From Terriglobus sp. TAA 43 (GTDB lineage Bacteria > Acidobacteriota > Terriglobia > Terriglobales > Acidobacteriaceae): a stretch of 64,000 nt of DNA. This document shows positions 8,909-18,025 of the stretch, piece after piece. The stretch is from the NCBI RefSeq assembly GCF_000800015.1, contig NZ_JUGR01000001.1:2480001-2544000 (forward strand), given 5' to 3'. The position numbers were made by a program, and so were the translations under genes. Position 1 is the first letter of the stretch. The number at the start of each line of letters is the position of its first letter. A model generated the notes under the pieces. That model did not search any database. It saw nothing but the letters and a program-made list of their open reading frames with translations, and was not told the origin of the DNA.

Positions 8909-8970
8909 TATATGAGCGTATCGCGCTCATATAATCTGCAACTTCATGCTACTATCTGCATCAGATAGTA
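8909..8970 (+). promoter_or_regulatory. hsp20 promoter with two palindromic operators
   Basis: A perfect 10-bp inverted repeat TATATGAGCG/CGCTCATATA (8909-8918, 8924-8933) has a consensus -10 box TATAAT (8930-8935) inside its right arm. A second perfect 9-bp inverted repeat TACTATCTG/CAGATAGTA (8950-8958, 8962-8970) lies where the transcript should begin. No sigma-32-like -35/-10 pair and no CIRCE element is seen. The layout suggests repression by a dimeric regulator; the second palindrome has a TACTAT...ATAGTA outline that could suit a PadR-type repressor, but that is inference. Confidence 0.55.
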
Positions 8971-9037
8971 CAGAGGCCCGACTCCCCGTGAGATGCTACT
9001 GGCCTCGCAAGTTATGCAGATTTAAGGAGATAGAGAA

Positions 9038-9544
9038 ATGACGATCACCCGTTTTACACCGTTTTCCGATGTAGCCGCGCTGCAGAACCGGCTGAACTCC
9101 ATCTTTCATGACTTCTCCCGTCCGCAAACAACGGAGGGCGAGAGCCTGCAAGCTGGTTCGTTCGTTCCGGCGGTCGATATCTATGAGGACGCGCAGAAAC
9201 TGGCGCTGACCTTCGAGATCCCCGGCATCAAGCCCGAGGGTGTGGATGTGCGCGTGGAAAACAACGTGCTGACCGTAAAGGGCGAACGTGCCTGGGCTGG
9301 TGAGCAGAAGGAAGACAACTTCCGCCGCATCGAACGCCGGTTCGGGTCGTTCGTACGTAGCTTTACCCTGCCCCAATCGGTAGACACGGAGCAGGTGACG
9401 GCACAGAGCGAGAACGGCGTGTTGGTGATTGAGTTGCCGAAAAAGGCAACCGCACAGCCGAAACAGATCAAAGTTTCGGTCGCTGCAAATCAGATTGAGG
9501 CGAAGGAAAACCAGCCCGCCTCAGCCGAGCAGAAAGCCGCGTAA
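9038..9544 (+). CDS. Hsp20/alpha-crystallin small heat-shock protein
   Basis: A 168-residue cytoplasmic chaperone that holds unfolding proteins for later refolding by ClpB/DnaK. The alpha-crystallin domain spans about residues 44-148: [46 protein letters not shown], and the C-terminal [11 protein letters not shown]. The I/V-x-I/V-like tail (QIKVSV) that docks on neighbouring subunits follows. The last 20 residues are Gln/Ala/Glu-rich. The ATG follows TTAAGGAGATAG. It sits immediately upstream of clpB with only a terminator hairpin between, a natural pairing for stress response. Confidence 0.95.
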   Translation: MTITRFTPFSDVAALQNRLNSIFHDFSRPQTTEGESLQAGSFVPAVDIYEDAQKLALTFEIPGIKPEGVDVRVENNVLTVKGERAWAGEQKEDNFRRIERRFGSFVRSFTLPQSVDTEQVTAQSENGVLVIELPKKATAQPKQIKVSVAANQIEAKENQPASAEQKAA

Positions 9545-9598
9545 GACGGCGATGCAGTTTGCACTCCGCGGAGGTGAGCAGGTCGCGTTGAGTGCTGT

Positions 9599-9636
9599 GG
9601 GGTTGCCGTGAATTGTCCCGGCAACCCCGATTTTTC
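9599..9636 (+). terminator. Terminator between hsp20 and clpB
   Basis: Perfect 10-bp stem GGGGTTGCCG/CGGCAACCCC (9599-9608, 9619-9628) followed by GATTTTTCC. It may reduce read-through from hsp20 into clpB. Confidence 0.8.
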
Positions 9637-9681
9637 CGGGGACAGTAACGCCTAATATTTCGAGTAACAGGAGACAGTTCG

Positions 9682-12315
9682 ATGGCGATCAAGTGGGACA
9701 AGATGACGGTCAAGAGCCAGGAGGCGGTGCAGGCCGCTGGGCAGATGGCCGCGGAAAACGGCAATCCGGAAGTGATGCCGCTGCACCTGTTGGCGGCTCT
9801 GTTGGAAGACCGTGAAGGCATCGTGCTGCCAGTGCTGGAGAAAATTGGCGTGCCGGCGCAGCAGCTGCTGGCGAACGTGAATGCCGCAATTGAGCGTTTG
9901 CCGAAGATCCAGGGAGTGCAGCAGAACCCCAATGCTGGTGCGGCGCTGACGAAGGTGCTGGAGCAGGCGTTCAAGGAAGCCGACAACTTTAAGGATGAGT
10001 TTGTTTCGACGGAGCATCTTCTGCTGGCATTGGCGCAGCAGAAGGGCGACCCGACGCGTGACGCGTTGAACGCGCTCGGTGCATCGCATGATGCGATTCT
10101 GAAGGCGCTGACCAGCGTACGTGGAACGCAGCGCGTGACGGACCAGAATCCTGAGGGCAAATTCCAGGCGCTGGAAAAGTACGGCAAGGATGTGACCAAG
10201 CAGGCGCGCGAAGGACGTTTGGACCCCGTTATTGGCCGCGATGAAGAGATTCGTCGCGTGGTGCAGGTACTCTCGCGTCGTACGAAGAACAACCCTGTTC
10301 TGATTGGCGAACCCGGTGTGGGTAAGACAGCGATTGTGGAAGGACTCGCGCGCCGCATTGTGAGCGGTGACGTCCCTGAATCATTGAAAGACAAGCGTCT
10401 CATCTCGCTTGATCTTGCGAGCATGCTTGCTGGTGCGAAGTATCGCGGCGAGTTTGAAGAGCGTTTGAAGGCGATGCTGAAGGAGATCGAAGAGTCGCAT
10501 GGGCAGATCATTCTGTTCATCGACGAGCTTCACACTCTTGTCGGCGCGGGTGCGAGTGAAGGCGCTGTCGACGCAAGCAACATGCTGAAGCCTGCGCTGG
10601 CGCGCGGTGAACTGCGTGCGATTGGTGCGACCACGCTCAATGAGTTCCGCAAGTACATCGAGAAGGATGCGGCACTGGAGCGGCGTTTCCAGCAGGTGTA
10701 TGTAGGTGAGCCGAACGTTGAGGACACCATCGCCATCCTGCGCGGATTGAAGGAGAAGTACGAGGCGCATCACAACGTGCGCATCAAGGACTCCGCCATT
10801 ATTGCTGCGGCAGAACTTTCGCATCGTTACATCAGCGATCGCTTTCTGCCAGACAAGGCGATTGATCTTGTGGATGAAGCCGCGGCTTCGCTGGCAATCC
10901 AGATCGGCTCAGTTCCTGAAGAGATCGACGCGATTGATCGTCGCGTGATGAGTCTTCAGATTGAGAAGACGGCGCTTGCGCGCGAGACAGATGACAACAG
11001 CAAGTCTCGACTGGAAGATGTGGAGCGTGAACTTGCCGAGTTGAACGAGAAGGCGAGTGGTCTGCGCGCAAAGTGGCAGCATGAGCGCGAAGCAATTGGC
11101 CGCATCACCGACCTGAAGAAGCTGGTGGAGAATCTGCGCTTTGAAGCAGAAGACCAGACGCGTCGCGGCAACTATGAGCGTGCGGCTGCGATTCAGTATG
11201 GTGATCTTCCGAAGGCTGAAGCAGAACTGAAGTCGCTGGAAAGTGAGCAGGATGCCATCAAGGCAGGCGCTTCCGCACGCATGCTGAAAGAAGAAGTGGA
11301 TGAAGAGGACATTGCGGAGATTGTTTCGCGGTGGACCGGCATCCCTGTCAGCAAGATGCTTGAAGGCGAAGTGCAGAAGCTGGTGCAGATGGAGAAGCGT
11401 CTGCAAGAGCGCGTCATCGGTCAGGACGAAGCACTGGTGGTTGTTGCAAATGCAATCCGTCGTTCGCGTGCAGGTCTCAGTGATCCGAAACGACCGATTG
11501 GCTCGTTCATCTTCCTCGGGCCCACGGGCGTGGGTAAGACGGAGACTGCGCGTGCGCTTGCTGAGTTCCTGTTCGATGACGACCAGGCGATGGTGCGCAT
11601 CGACATGAGCGAGTACATGGAGAAGCATGCGGTGGCGCGGTTGATTGGCGCACCTCCGGGATATGTCGGCTTCGACGAGGGTGGCCAGCTCACCGAAGCG
11701 GTGCGTCGCCGGCCTTATTCGGTTGTGCTGTTCGACGAAATCGAAAAGGCGCATCCCGATGTGTTCAACGTGCTGCTGCAGGTTCTGGACGATGGCCGCT
11801 TAACCGATAGCAAGGGACGTACGGTGGATTTCAAAAACACTGTACTTATTTTGACCAGCAACATTGGTGCAAGCGCTCTAACAACCGCATGGGCAGAGGG
11901 TCCGCAAGGCTTTGATGATGCGAAAGGACGTGTACTGGAAGAGTTGAAGAAACACTTCCGTCCTGAGTTCCTGAATCGCGTGGACGATATCGTTGTCTTC
12001 CATGCGCTGGGCGAGGATCAACTGACACGCATCATTGATTTGCGTCTGCATGAGCTGGAGAACCTGCTGAAGGATCGCAAGATCACGCTGGAACTGACGC
12101 CGGAAGCACGGCATCTGGTCTTCGCAACGGGGTATGACCGAGCGTATGGTGCGCGACCGTTGAAGCGTGCGATTCAGCGACTGGTGCAGGATCCACTGGC
12201 TATCAAGATCCTCAATGGTGAAGTTCGCCACGGCGACCACGTGCTAGTGGAAGCAAAGGGAGAACATCTGGCGTTCAATGTCACCGGACACGAGGCCCAG
12301 ACCGTGGAAGCGTAG
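9682..12315 (+). CDS. clpB: ATP-dependent disaggregase ClpB
   Basis: ClpB is a hexameric AAA+ machine that extracts polypeptides from aggregates together with DnaK. The 877-residue protein has the N-terminal Clp repeats (about 1-150), AAA1 with Walker A GEPGVGKT (209-216), and Walker B LFIDELH. A long coiled-coil middle domain (about 400-520) and AAA2 with Walker A GPTGVGKT (613-620), Walker [11 protein letters not shown] and pore motif GYVG follow. The middle domain marks it as ClpB rather than ClpA or ClpC. AGGAGA lies before the ATG. The length is normal. A strong terminator follows. Confidence 0.97.
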   Translation: MAIKWDKMTVKSQEAVQAAGQMAAENGNPEVMPLHLLAALLEDREGIVLPVLEKIGVPAQQLLANVNAAIERLPKIQGVQQNPNAGAALTKVLEQAFKEADNFKDEFVSTEHLLLALAQQKGDPTRDALNALGASHDAILKALTSVRGTQRVTDQNPEGKFQALEKYGKDVTKQAREGRLDPVIGRDEEIRRVVQVLSRRTKNNPVLIGEPGVGKTAIVEGLARRIVSGDVPESLKDKRLISLDLASMLAGAKYRGEFEERLKAMLKEIEESHGQIILFIDELHTLVGAGASEGAVDASNMLKPALARGELRAIGATTLNEFRKYIEKDAALERRFQQVYVGEPNVEDTIAILRGLKEKYEAHHNVRIKDSAIIAAAELSHRYISDRFLPDKAIDLVDEAAASLAIQIGSVPEEIDAIDRRVMSLQIEKTALARETDDNSKSRLEDVERELAELNEKASGLRAKWQHEREAIGRITDLKKLVENLRFEAEDQTRRGNYERAAAIQYGDLPKAEAELKSLESEQDAIKAGASARMLKEEVDEEDIAEIVSRWTGIPVSKMLEGEVQKLVQMEKRLQERVIGQDEALVVVANAIRRSRAGLSDPKRPIGSFIFLGPTGVGKTETARALAEFLFDDDQAMVRIDMSEYMEKHAVARLIGAPPGYVGFDEGGQLTEAVRRRPYSVVLFDEIEKAHPDVFNVLLQVLDDGRLTDSKGRTVDFKNTVLILTSNIGASALTTAWAEGPQGFDDAKGRVLEELKKHFRPEFLNRVDDIVVFHALGEDQLTRIIDLRLHELENLLKDRKITLELTPEARHLVFATGYDRAYGARPLKRAIQRLVQDPLAIKILNGEVRHGDHVLVEAKGEHLAFNVTGHEAQTVEA

Positions 12316-12333
12316 TCACTCGTCAAACAAAGC

Positions 12334-12372
12334 GAACCGCGGCAACTGTTCAGTTGCCGCGGTTCACTTTTT
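12334..12372. terminator. Strong, probably bidirectional terminator after clpB
   Basis: Perfect 15-bp stem GAACCGCGGCAACTG/CAGTTGCCGCGGTTC with a TT loop, followed by ACTTTTTCC on the + strand. It lies between the convergent clpB and glycosyltransferase genes. Confidence 0.9.
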
Positions 12373-12405
12373 CCTACCAGTTGTTGCGTGTCTTTTTCAG
12401 AAGCA

Positions 12406-13944
12406 TCAAGGTTGAGAGCTCTGAGCGAAGGTGACGGAAACGAGCTCGCCTCCCAATGCGGGACCTAGCGGTGTGATTGTGACATGGTCCTGTAGCAATG
12501 CTGCACCCAGCCAATCCCATCCGCCAGCGCGATACAGAATCATCAAATGAGGACCGGGTTGGCTGCGGAGATCTTCGTATCGTTCGACATGGTAGCCGGT
12601 GAAATACCGCATATGTTCCGCGGTCAGCGACTGCGTATCGTGATGCGCGAGTGCAATCTCAAGCGGCGAAGAGTAGACGACAGCAATGCGACTGCGCACC
12701 GTGGGATCCGCGATAGCATTTCCCAACTCATCGAAATGGCCCATGTTCTGAATGTAGATCGGCCCGGGCTGCTCCGCCGCGTGTGCAATCGTCAACATCT
12801 CACGCGTCGGTCTTTGCAGCCGCGCATTTGCTGCACGTGAAAAACCCGCGCCGACAACCAGCACCAACACGATTCCAACCAGAGCACGCGCACGAAATGC
12901 ATTGCGCCCGAGCGGTGTGACCGCAACTGCAATGAGAACGGAAAGTCCCAGTATTGCTGGCAGAATGTAACGCACCTCAATGGAATGCGTCACGAAGCGT
13001 GCCAGCAGAAAACCGAAGAAGGGAAGTATCGCAAGCACCAGAAGGAATGCCTTCTCCGCCAGCGGCACGTTCGGATCGTTCGCGCGAAAACGCACCAGGA
13101 GCGCGCCAACAAAAATTAGCACCGCTACCACGAGCAGCGCGATGAGGATGTGCTGCGTCCGCAACGAATACGTCGTGTAATTGATGAAGAGTGCACGGTA
13201 CGACTGCGTGATGGCATGTAGCCCAATCTTGCCCACGTTGTAGTAGTGCTTCCGAAATTCTCCTGCGCCCTTTTGAAACGGCAACGTAAGCAAAGCCCCT
13301 GCAGAGCCGACCACAATGGCGAAGATCATGGGCCAGTCAATACGACGACGCTGCATGATGCGTACGAGTTCAGCCGTATACAGCGGCAGCAGAAGCAGGA
13401 TCGCGAAATAATGCGTATTCAACGCAAGTGCCAGTGATGCAGCAAGGGCAATCAACCAATAGGTCCGCCGCGTATCGCGTGTGCTGTGCTGGTAGGCGAG
13501 TAGCAACAAAGCGCCGAGGCCAAGGAGAACACCGTAAGGTCGCGCTTGCTGTGCGTAAAAGAGCGTTGTAGTAATTGCAGGGACAGCCGCAGCAACGAGT
13601 CCTGTGAAGTTTCCCGCGATGCGTTTCGCTACGGCATACAGGCAAATCTGCATCAGCAAAAAACCAAGCAACGAAGGCAGGCGGATAGCAAACGCTGTTG
13701 CGCCAAAGAGCGACGTCGATGCGTGACCCAGCAGGTGGTAGAAGAGCGGGTCCAGCGAGATGGGGTAATGTCGCTGGACTTCGACAAGCTTGCTGATGGA
13801 AGAGACTGTGTCCGTCTGAAAGACGAACCATTCATCCTGATCAGGCGGACGATAGTGACCCCAGGCGAGCGCGCTGGCCGCCGTAAGGATGAGAAGAACA
13901 ACTAGCAGGGTGCGGCTGAATCGGGTCTCAGACGCTGCTGTCAT
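12406..13944 (-). CDS. PMT/ArnT-like (GT-C) membrane glycosyltransferase
   Basis: A 512-residue polytopic membrane protein with about eleven hydrophobic segments. The first periplasmic loop after span 1 holds the acidic pair in PPDQDEWF (about residues 34-41), the catalytic DE signature of GT39/ArnT-like enzymes using polyprenyl-phosphate sugars. YAQQARPYGVLL and HYFAILLLLPLY resemble the RfaG/ArnT-like DUF2723/PMT_2 group. A soluble periplasmic domain of ~120 residues ends the protein. Its ATG overlaps the stop of the upstream UbiA-type gene by four bases (ATGA), so the two act in one operon and probably one glycolipid pathway. The sugar and acceptor are unknown. Confidence 0.75.
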   Translation of the reverse strand: MTAASETRFSRTLLVVLLILTAASALAWGHYRPPDQDEWFVFQTDTVSSISKLVEVQRHYPISLDPLFYHLLGHASTSLFGATAFAIRLPSLLGFLLMQICLYAVAKRIAGNFTGLVAAAVPAITTTLFYAQQARPYGVLLGLGALLLLAYQHSTRDTRRTYWLIALAASLALALNTHYFAILLLLPLYTAELVRIMQRRRIDWPMIFAIVVGSAGALLTLPFQKGAGEFRKHYYNVGKIGLHAITQSYRALFINYTTYSLRTQHILIALLVVAVLIFVGALLVRFRANDPNVPLAEKAFLLVLAILPFFGFLLARFVTHSIEVRYILPAILGLSVLIAVAVTPLGRNAFRARALVGIVLVLVVGAGFSRAANARLQRPTREMLTIAHAAEQPGPIYIQNMGHFDELGNAIADPTVRSRIAVVYSSPLEIALAHHDTQSLTAEHMRYFTGYHVERYEDLRSQPGPHLMILYRAGGWDWLGAALLQDHVTITPLGPALGGELVSVTFAQSSQP

Positions 13945-14981
13945 GCCACCTCGCCGTTGAAGCCCATATCATTTCGCAACTGCGCCTGGGGAACGGGTGC
14001 GGTCACCGCAGGCGAAGAGGGAAGCGTGGGATTGAAGAATTCCTCAAGCCGCGGCATGCGGATGAAGAGCAGAATCGCCATCACCAGCGACGTGGCAACG
14101 AACGACGCCATCAGCAACGGTTCACGGTACAGCTTTTCCGGATTTTGCACGGCCGACTGCGGCTTGAACGCAATCTGCAGATAGATGGCCATGGTGAAGG
14201 CCACCAGCGGGAAGCCAAGTATCAATTCCATGCGGTAACGGATGATGAACGCACCCAGGAAGAGCATGGCAGTCGACGCATAGAACAACACCGACACCAG
14301 CAGGCGTTCCGGTGTGTAGTGCTGGAAGCTCTTGCGATACGATCCAGCCACTGCGCGGTCGCCGATCTCGTTGAGCTCGCTGAACCGCTTCAGCGCCATG
14401 AAGTAGCAGCCGATCATCCAGTATGCGACGAGCAGCGAAACCGGCGGCACCAGCACGGACGTCACTGCATACCAGCCCAACAACATACGCAGAGGATTGT
14501 TCACCGACTCGGTCAGCACGTCCACGTAAGGCTTGTCTTTGGTGCGAACCGGCGGGAAGTTGTACAGGCAGCCCATGATCCACAGGATCAGTGCCACCAG
14601 GGTGAACATTTTGCCGATGAAGAACCAGCCAATGGCCAGTCCCACCAGCATCATGCAGAGCCACTGAATATAGGCTACGGGGATGTTCACCAGGCCGCGC
14701 GCTGCCGGACGGTTCTTTTTAGTGGGGTGCAGACGGTCAAAAGGCGCATCCAGCACTTCATTGATGACGTAGTTGCTGCACGCCACCAATGTGATGGAAA
14801 AGAACGCCAGCACCAACCGAACAATAAGGTCGCGATCGAGCAGCGCGGGGTATGAGCTGAGGGGGACAATCACGCCCGGAAGGACGAAAAGGTTTTTGAT
14901 GGAGTGATCCAACCGCGCAATAGCGATGTGAGCGCGCACGCGCTCTCCAAGGGACACGGTCGGTTTCAAGGCGTCATTCAT
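13941..14981 (-). CDS. UbiA-family prenyltransferase, likely decaprenyl-phosphate phosphoribosyltransferase type
   Basis: A 346-residue membrane protein with about eight or nine spans. The first Asp-rich motif is NEVLDAPFD (residues 74-82) followed by KKNRP; the second region contains KPYVDVLTESVNN. The form N-x3-D-x3-D with downstream K-x-RP, and the short N-terminal HIAIARLDHSIKNLFVLPGVI, fit the branch that includes Rv3806c-type 5-phosphoribosyl-1-pyrophosphate:polyprenyl-phosphate transferases rather than quinone or heme enzymes. The C-terminal 40 residues are a Pro/Ala-rich tail. It is coupled to a GT-C glycosyltransferase, which could use the lipid-linked sugar it makes. The exact prenyl acceptor is inference. 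Confidence 0.75.
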   Translation of the reverse strand: MNDALKPTVSLGERVRAHIAIARLDHSIKNLFVLPGVIVPLSSYPALLDRDLIVRLVLAFFSITLVACSNYVINEVLDAPFDRLHPTKKNRPAARGLVNIPVAYIQWLCMMLVGLAIGWFFIGKMFTLVALILWIMGCLYNFPPVRTKDKPYVDVLTESVNNPLRMLLGWYAVTSVLVPPVSLLVAYWMIGCYFMALKRFSELNEIGDRAVAGSYRKSFQHYTPERLLVSVLFYASTAMLFLGAFIIRYRMELILGFPLVAFTMAIYLQIAFKPQSAVQNPEKLYREPLLMASFVATSLVMAILLFIRMPRLEEFFNPTLPSSPAVTAPVPQAQLRNDMGFNGEVA

Positions 14982-15085
14982 GATGGCGTAAAGACTCCGA
15001 TCTTTCGCCTTAGGCTACCATCCCACCGTTGTGCCCTTGTGAAAAGTGGTTCGTCTAACAGGCCTGAGATAATGAAAGGATGTCG

Positions 15086-16093
15086 ATGTTCCCTCGCACT
15101 ACGCGTCTTTCCGCAATTCTTCTGCTGGCTGCCAGCACCATTCTTAGCAGCGGTTGCCGTGCCCAAGCGGGCGCGGATGCCATGAAGATGTCACCGGAAT
15201 TAACGCGTCGCATCGCTCTGCTCATCCGCACGAAGGCACAGTTGCCCTTTACTTATGAAGTGAAGGTGAACGATCGCCACCCGAGCCCCGTTTCCGGCTA
15301 CGACCAGATCACGGTGTCCATTGGCGAATATGGCAAGCCCCTCAAGCCCATGGCCTTCCTCATCAGCAAAGACAATCAGTCGCTGGCGCAGATGAACACG
15401 TTCGACCTGTCGAAAGATCCCGCGACCCTGACCAGCGATGCAGGCCGTCCTGCACGCGGCGGCAGCGAAAAAGCTCCAGTCAAGATCGTGGTCTATGACG
15501 ATCTGGAATGCCCTTTCTGCGCGCGCATGCATGCACAGATGTTTCCGGCCATCACGAATCGGTATGGCAACAACGTCCGCATCGTATATAAGGACTTCCC
15601 TCTAACCCAGATTCATCCCTGGGGCTTGCACGCCGCAGTAAACGCCGACTGCCTGGCAGACCAGAGCGACAAAGCCTACTGGAACTACGTGGATGACATG
15701 CACAGCCATCTGGATACGATCGGCATTGATCCCGACGCAAAGACCAAGGACAACAACAAGACGCTGCCCGTGGCTCTGAAGCAACTGGACCGCGCCGCGC
15801 TGGATGAAGGGGCAAAGCAGAAGCTGGACATGAAACGCCTGAATGCCTGCGTGGAGAAGCAGGATGAAACCGCTGTGAAGGCCTATATGAAGGAAGGCGA
15901 GGGCCTGAGTGTCAACGGCGTTCCAGCCCTGTTCATCAATGGCGAAATGATCACCGGCGCGGTGCCAATCGAGTTTGTCTATCGTGCCGTGGATGACGCC
16001 CTGCTGGCTCAGGGAGTCACGCCTCCACCGGCAGTTCCACTACCTTCGCTGGACGCTCCCGCGGCCTCCACCGAATCTCCGGCGGCTAAATAA
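15086..16093 (+). CDS. DsbA-like thioredoxin-fold lipoprotein
   Basis: A 335-residue exported protein with a lipoprotein signal peptide ending LSSG-Cys24. After an ~90-residue N-terminal region, a DsbA/DSBA-like thioredoxin fold starts at about residue 128. It contains ECPFC (active-site Cys142 and Cys145) and the cis-Pro loop VNGVPALFINGEMITGAVP. It probably oxidises or isomerises disulfides in periplasmic proteins. I use the second ATG (15086), because AAAGG lies 6 bases before it; the ATG at 15080 is almost on top of the ribosome site. The Pro/Ala-rich C-terminus (after about 305) is not part of the fold. Its stop overlaps the ATG at 16093 in the next frame. Confidence 0.85.
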   Translation: MFPRTTRLSAILLLAASTILSSGCRAQAGADAMKMSPELTRRIALLIRTKAQLPFTYEVKVNDRHPSPVSGYDQITVSIGEYGKPLKPMAFLISKDNQSLAQMNTFDLSKDPATLTSDAGRPARGGSEKAPVKIVVYDDLECPFCARMHAQMFPAITNRYGNNVRIVYKDFPLTQIHPWGLHAAVNADCLADQSDKAYWNYVDDMHSHLDTIGIDPDAKTKDNNKTLPVALKQLDRAALDEGAKQKLDMKRLNACVEKQDETAVKAYMKEGEGLSVNGVPALFINGEMITGAVPIEFVYRAVDDALLAQGVTPPPAVPLPSLDAPAASTESPAAK

Positions 16094-16164
16094 TGTTTCG
16101 TGAATCTGCACAGCTTCTGCCGCAATCGTGCGCTCCGGGCGCGAAGGCGTTACCATTGCACCGG

Positions 16165-17244
16165 ATGCTTCTAAAGACCGCACATCGCGCCACCTGGGTA
16201 TTTTCTGCCCTCAGTCTTTTCACCGTTGTTGCCACCGTAGGGTGTAAGAAGGAACACGGAGCGGACGTGGTCGCCAGCGTGAATGGCCATGCCATCATGC
16301 GTTCTGAGCTGGACCGCACCTACGACGATCAGGAGCGCGGCAAGCAGGACCAGCAGCCCATCACGGAAGAACAGGCAAAGAGCGACAAGCTGACCATCCT
16401 CCGCACGCTCATCGATGCGGAGATTACCGAACAGCGCGCTGCCAAGATGAACCTGACGGCCACTAATGAAGAAGTGGACGCCAAGTTGACGGAGATGAAG
16501 AGCCACTACACCGAAGAGCAGTTCAACCAGATGCTCAAGGAAAGTGGTCGGTCGCTGGATGAGGTTCGCCGCGACCTGCGTAAGCAGTTGACGCTGGAAA
16601 AGCTGTTCAATAAAGAGATCAACAGCAAAATCAATGTGACCGACGGCGAAGTTTCCAGCTTTTACAACTCGCACAAAGCGGACTACAACCTGATTGAAAA
16701 CAAGATTCATCTGGCGCAAGTGATGGTATCGAGCCAGCCTCTGCCACAGGGTTCGGCTTCGCCTAACCTGCAGGGTAGCAAGGCAAACAACGATGTTGAT
16801 GCGCGCAAGAAGATTGCCACTCTGAAGGCGCAACTGGATAGTGGTGCGGACTTCAGTGCGGTTGCAGCGAACTACTCCGAGGATGCGCAGACGGCTTCGA
16901 ATGGCGGGGACATGGGCTTCGTTCCTGAATCCCAACTACGGCAGGATCCGCAGATCTGGAACGCTGTGAGCCAATTGAAGGCTGGTGAGAACACGCCTAT
17001 CCTGCCAATTACTCGTCCCGGATCAAAAGAACCGGTTGGGTATTGGATCATCCATCTGGTAAGCCGCGAAGCAGCAGGGCAGCGCGATCTTAACAATCCT
17101 GCGGTTCAACAGAGCATTCGCGATCAGATTCGCAACACCCGTAGCCAGCTACTGCGCAGCGCTTACATCGAAATGTTGCGCGATCAGGCGAAGGTGGAGA
17201 ACTATTACGCGGAAGACATCTTCAAAGCAGGTTCAGGCGCTTAG
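16165..17244 (+). CDS. SurA/PrsA-like parvulin peptidyl-prolyl isomerase lipoprotein
   Basis: A 359-residue periplasmic folding factor. The lipoprotein signal ends ATVG-Cys27. An N-terminal SurA_N-like helical chaperone region (about 40-175: RSELDRTYDDQ, LIDAEITEQRAA) is followed by a parvulin PPIase domain (about 190-300). That domain is identified by ENKIHLAQVMVSS, SGADFSAVAANYSED and NGGDMGFVPESQL. The reading frame also offers an ATG at 16093, coupled to the upstream stop as TAATG, but that adds 24 residues before a normal lipoprotein signal. I therefore favour 16165, though neither has a strong ribosome site. It likely works with the upstream DsbA-like protein on envelope protein folding. 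Confidence 0.85.
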   Translation: MLLKTAHRATWVFSALSLFTVVATVGCKKEHGADVVASVNGHAIMRSELDRTYDDQERGKQDQQPITEEQAKSDKLTILRTLIDAEITEQRAAKMNLTATNEEVDAKLTEMKSHYTEEQFNQMLKESGRSLDEVRRDLRKQLTLEKLFNKEINSKINVTDGEVSSFYNSHKADYNLIENKIHLAQVMVSSQPLPQGSASPNLQGSKANNDVDARKKIATLKAQLDSGADFSAVAANYSEDAQTASNGGDMGFVPESQLRQDPQIWNAVSQLKAGENTPILPITRPGSKEPVGYWIIHLVSREAAGQRDLNNPAVQQSIRDQIRNTRSQLLRSAYIEMLRDQAKVENYYAEDIFKAGSGA

Positions 17245-17270
17245 AGATCACGATTTTTCACCCCATACAA

Positions 17271-17304
17271 AAAGGCTCGGCATATGCCGAGCCTTTCTTT
17301 TACT
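17271..17304. terminator. Bidirectional terminator between convergent genes
   Basis: A 26-base perfectly self-complementary stretch centred on CATATG (17271-17296) is followed by CTTTTAC. It separates the parvulin gene from the convergent cytochrome gene, and A-rich bases precede it, so it can serve both strands. Confidence 0.85.
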
Positions 17305-17316
17305 CGCTTGTTTTGA

Positions 17317-17850
17317 TTAAAACTGCAGATCGGCAGCGTGCGCATCGAACTTCGCGGCATCGATGCCCGGCACTTTCTTCAGATCATCAATCGTTTTGAA
17401 GTTACCGTTCTTATCGCGATAGGCCACGAGTGCCTTCGACTCGTCGTCGGTCAGTCCCAGATCTGTAACAAGCTGGGTTGCCGGTTCTGTGTTCACAGCA
17501 ATCTTGTGTGCTGCAGCAGCAGCGGGTGCGGCCGCGCCAGCGCTATCCAGACCGTAGTTCTTCGTGACGTAGTCCAGAATGGCCTGAAAATCTTCATCGG
17601 AGCCGGTAGCACCGTAGCCCACCATCTTGGTGATGGTAGCGGTCCATCCATCGCGGTCCTTGTGCTGGCCGGTGATGTTGGTGATGGAGTGGCACTTGGT
17701 GCAGGTGGCCACGGTAATGTCTTTACCGGGACCGGCGGGCATCTGGTCTGCCGCAGACTGAGCGGAAACCGCGTTGCCCAGAGAAACGCCCCAGACCAGC
17801 AGCGGAAGGCCAAACGTCAAGCTAAGTAGTACCGGCTTTGCATGCTTCAT
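17317..17850 (-). CDS. Cytochrome c domain fused to a ComEA-like helix-hairpin-helix domain
   Basis: A 177-residue exported protein. The signal peptide is residues 1-30. The heme-binding CTKCH is at 50-54, with possible axial Met in TKMVGYGA at about 75. This is a small class I cytochrome c domain ending near 100. After an Ala-rich linker (104-115), residues ~117-177 (IAVNTEPATQLV... ALVAYRDKNGNFKTIDDLKKVPGID) form a clear helix-hairpin-helix pair like that in ComEA, PsbU and other bacterial proteins. It presumably lies in the periplasm and carries electrons. What the HhH domain binds is unknown. Single gene on the - strand. Confidence 0.8.
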   Translation of the reverse strand: MKHAKPVLLSLTFGLPLLVWGVSLGNAVSAQSAADQMPAGPGKDITVATCTKCHSITNITGQHKDRDGWTATITKMVGYGATGSDEDFQAILDYVTKNYGLDSAGAAAPAAAAAHKIAVNTEPATQLVTDLGLTDDESKALVAYRDKNGNFKTIDDLKKVPGIDAAKFDAHAADLQF

Positions 17851-18025
17851 GTGTTCTCAGTCACCCGTAAAAAGAAGTTACAAACAATGAAGACCCGGGG
17901 CGCGGACGTGCGTTGCGGTCAGCGGGCCAAGCGATGCAATGCACCATGCCTCCGCCTGGCAAGCAAGCGGAGAACTTCACGGTAAGATTGCAGCGGTTAT
18001 TCCGACGCGTCCAGTGTATCGCGTT

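Noticed and set aside
8909-8970. CIRCE or sigma-32 heat-shock promoter before hsp20
   Set aside because: The palindromes do not match TTAGCACTC-N9-GAGTGCTAA, and no CTTGAA/CCCCAT pair is present.
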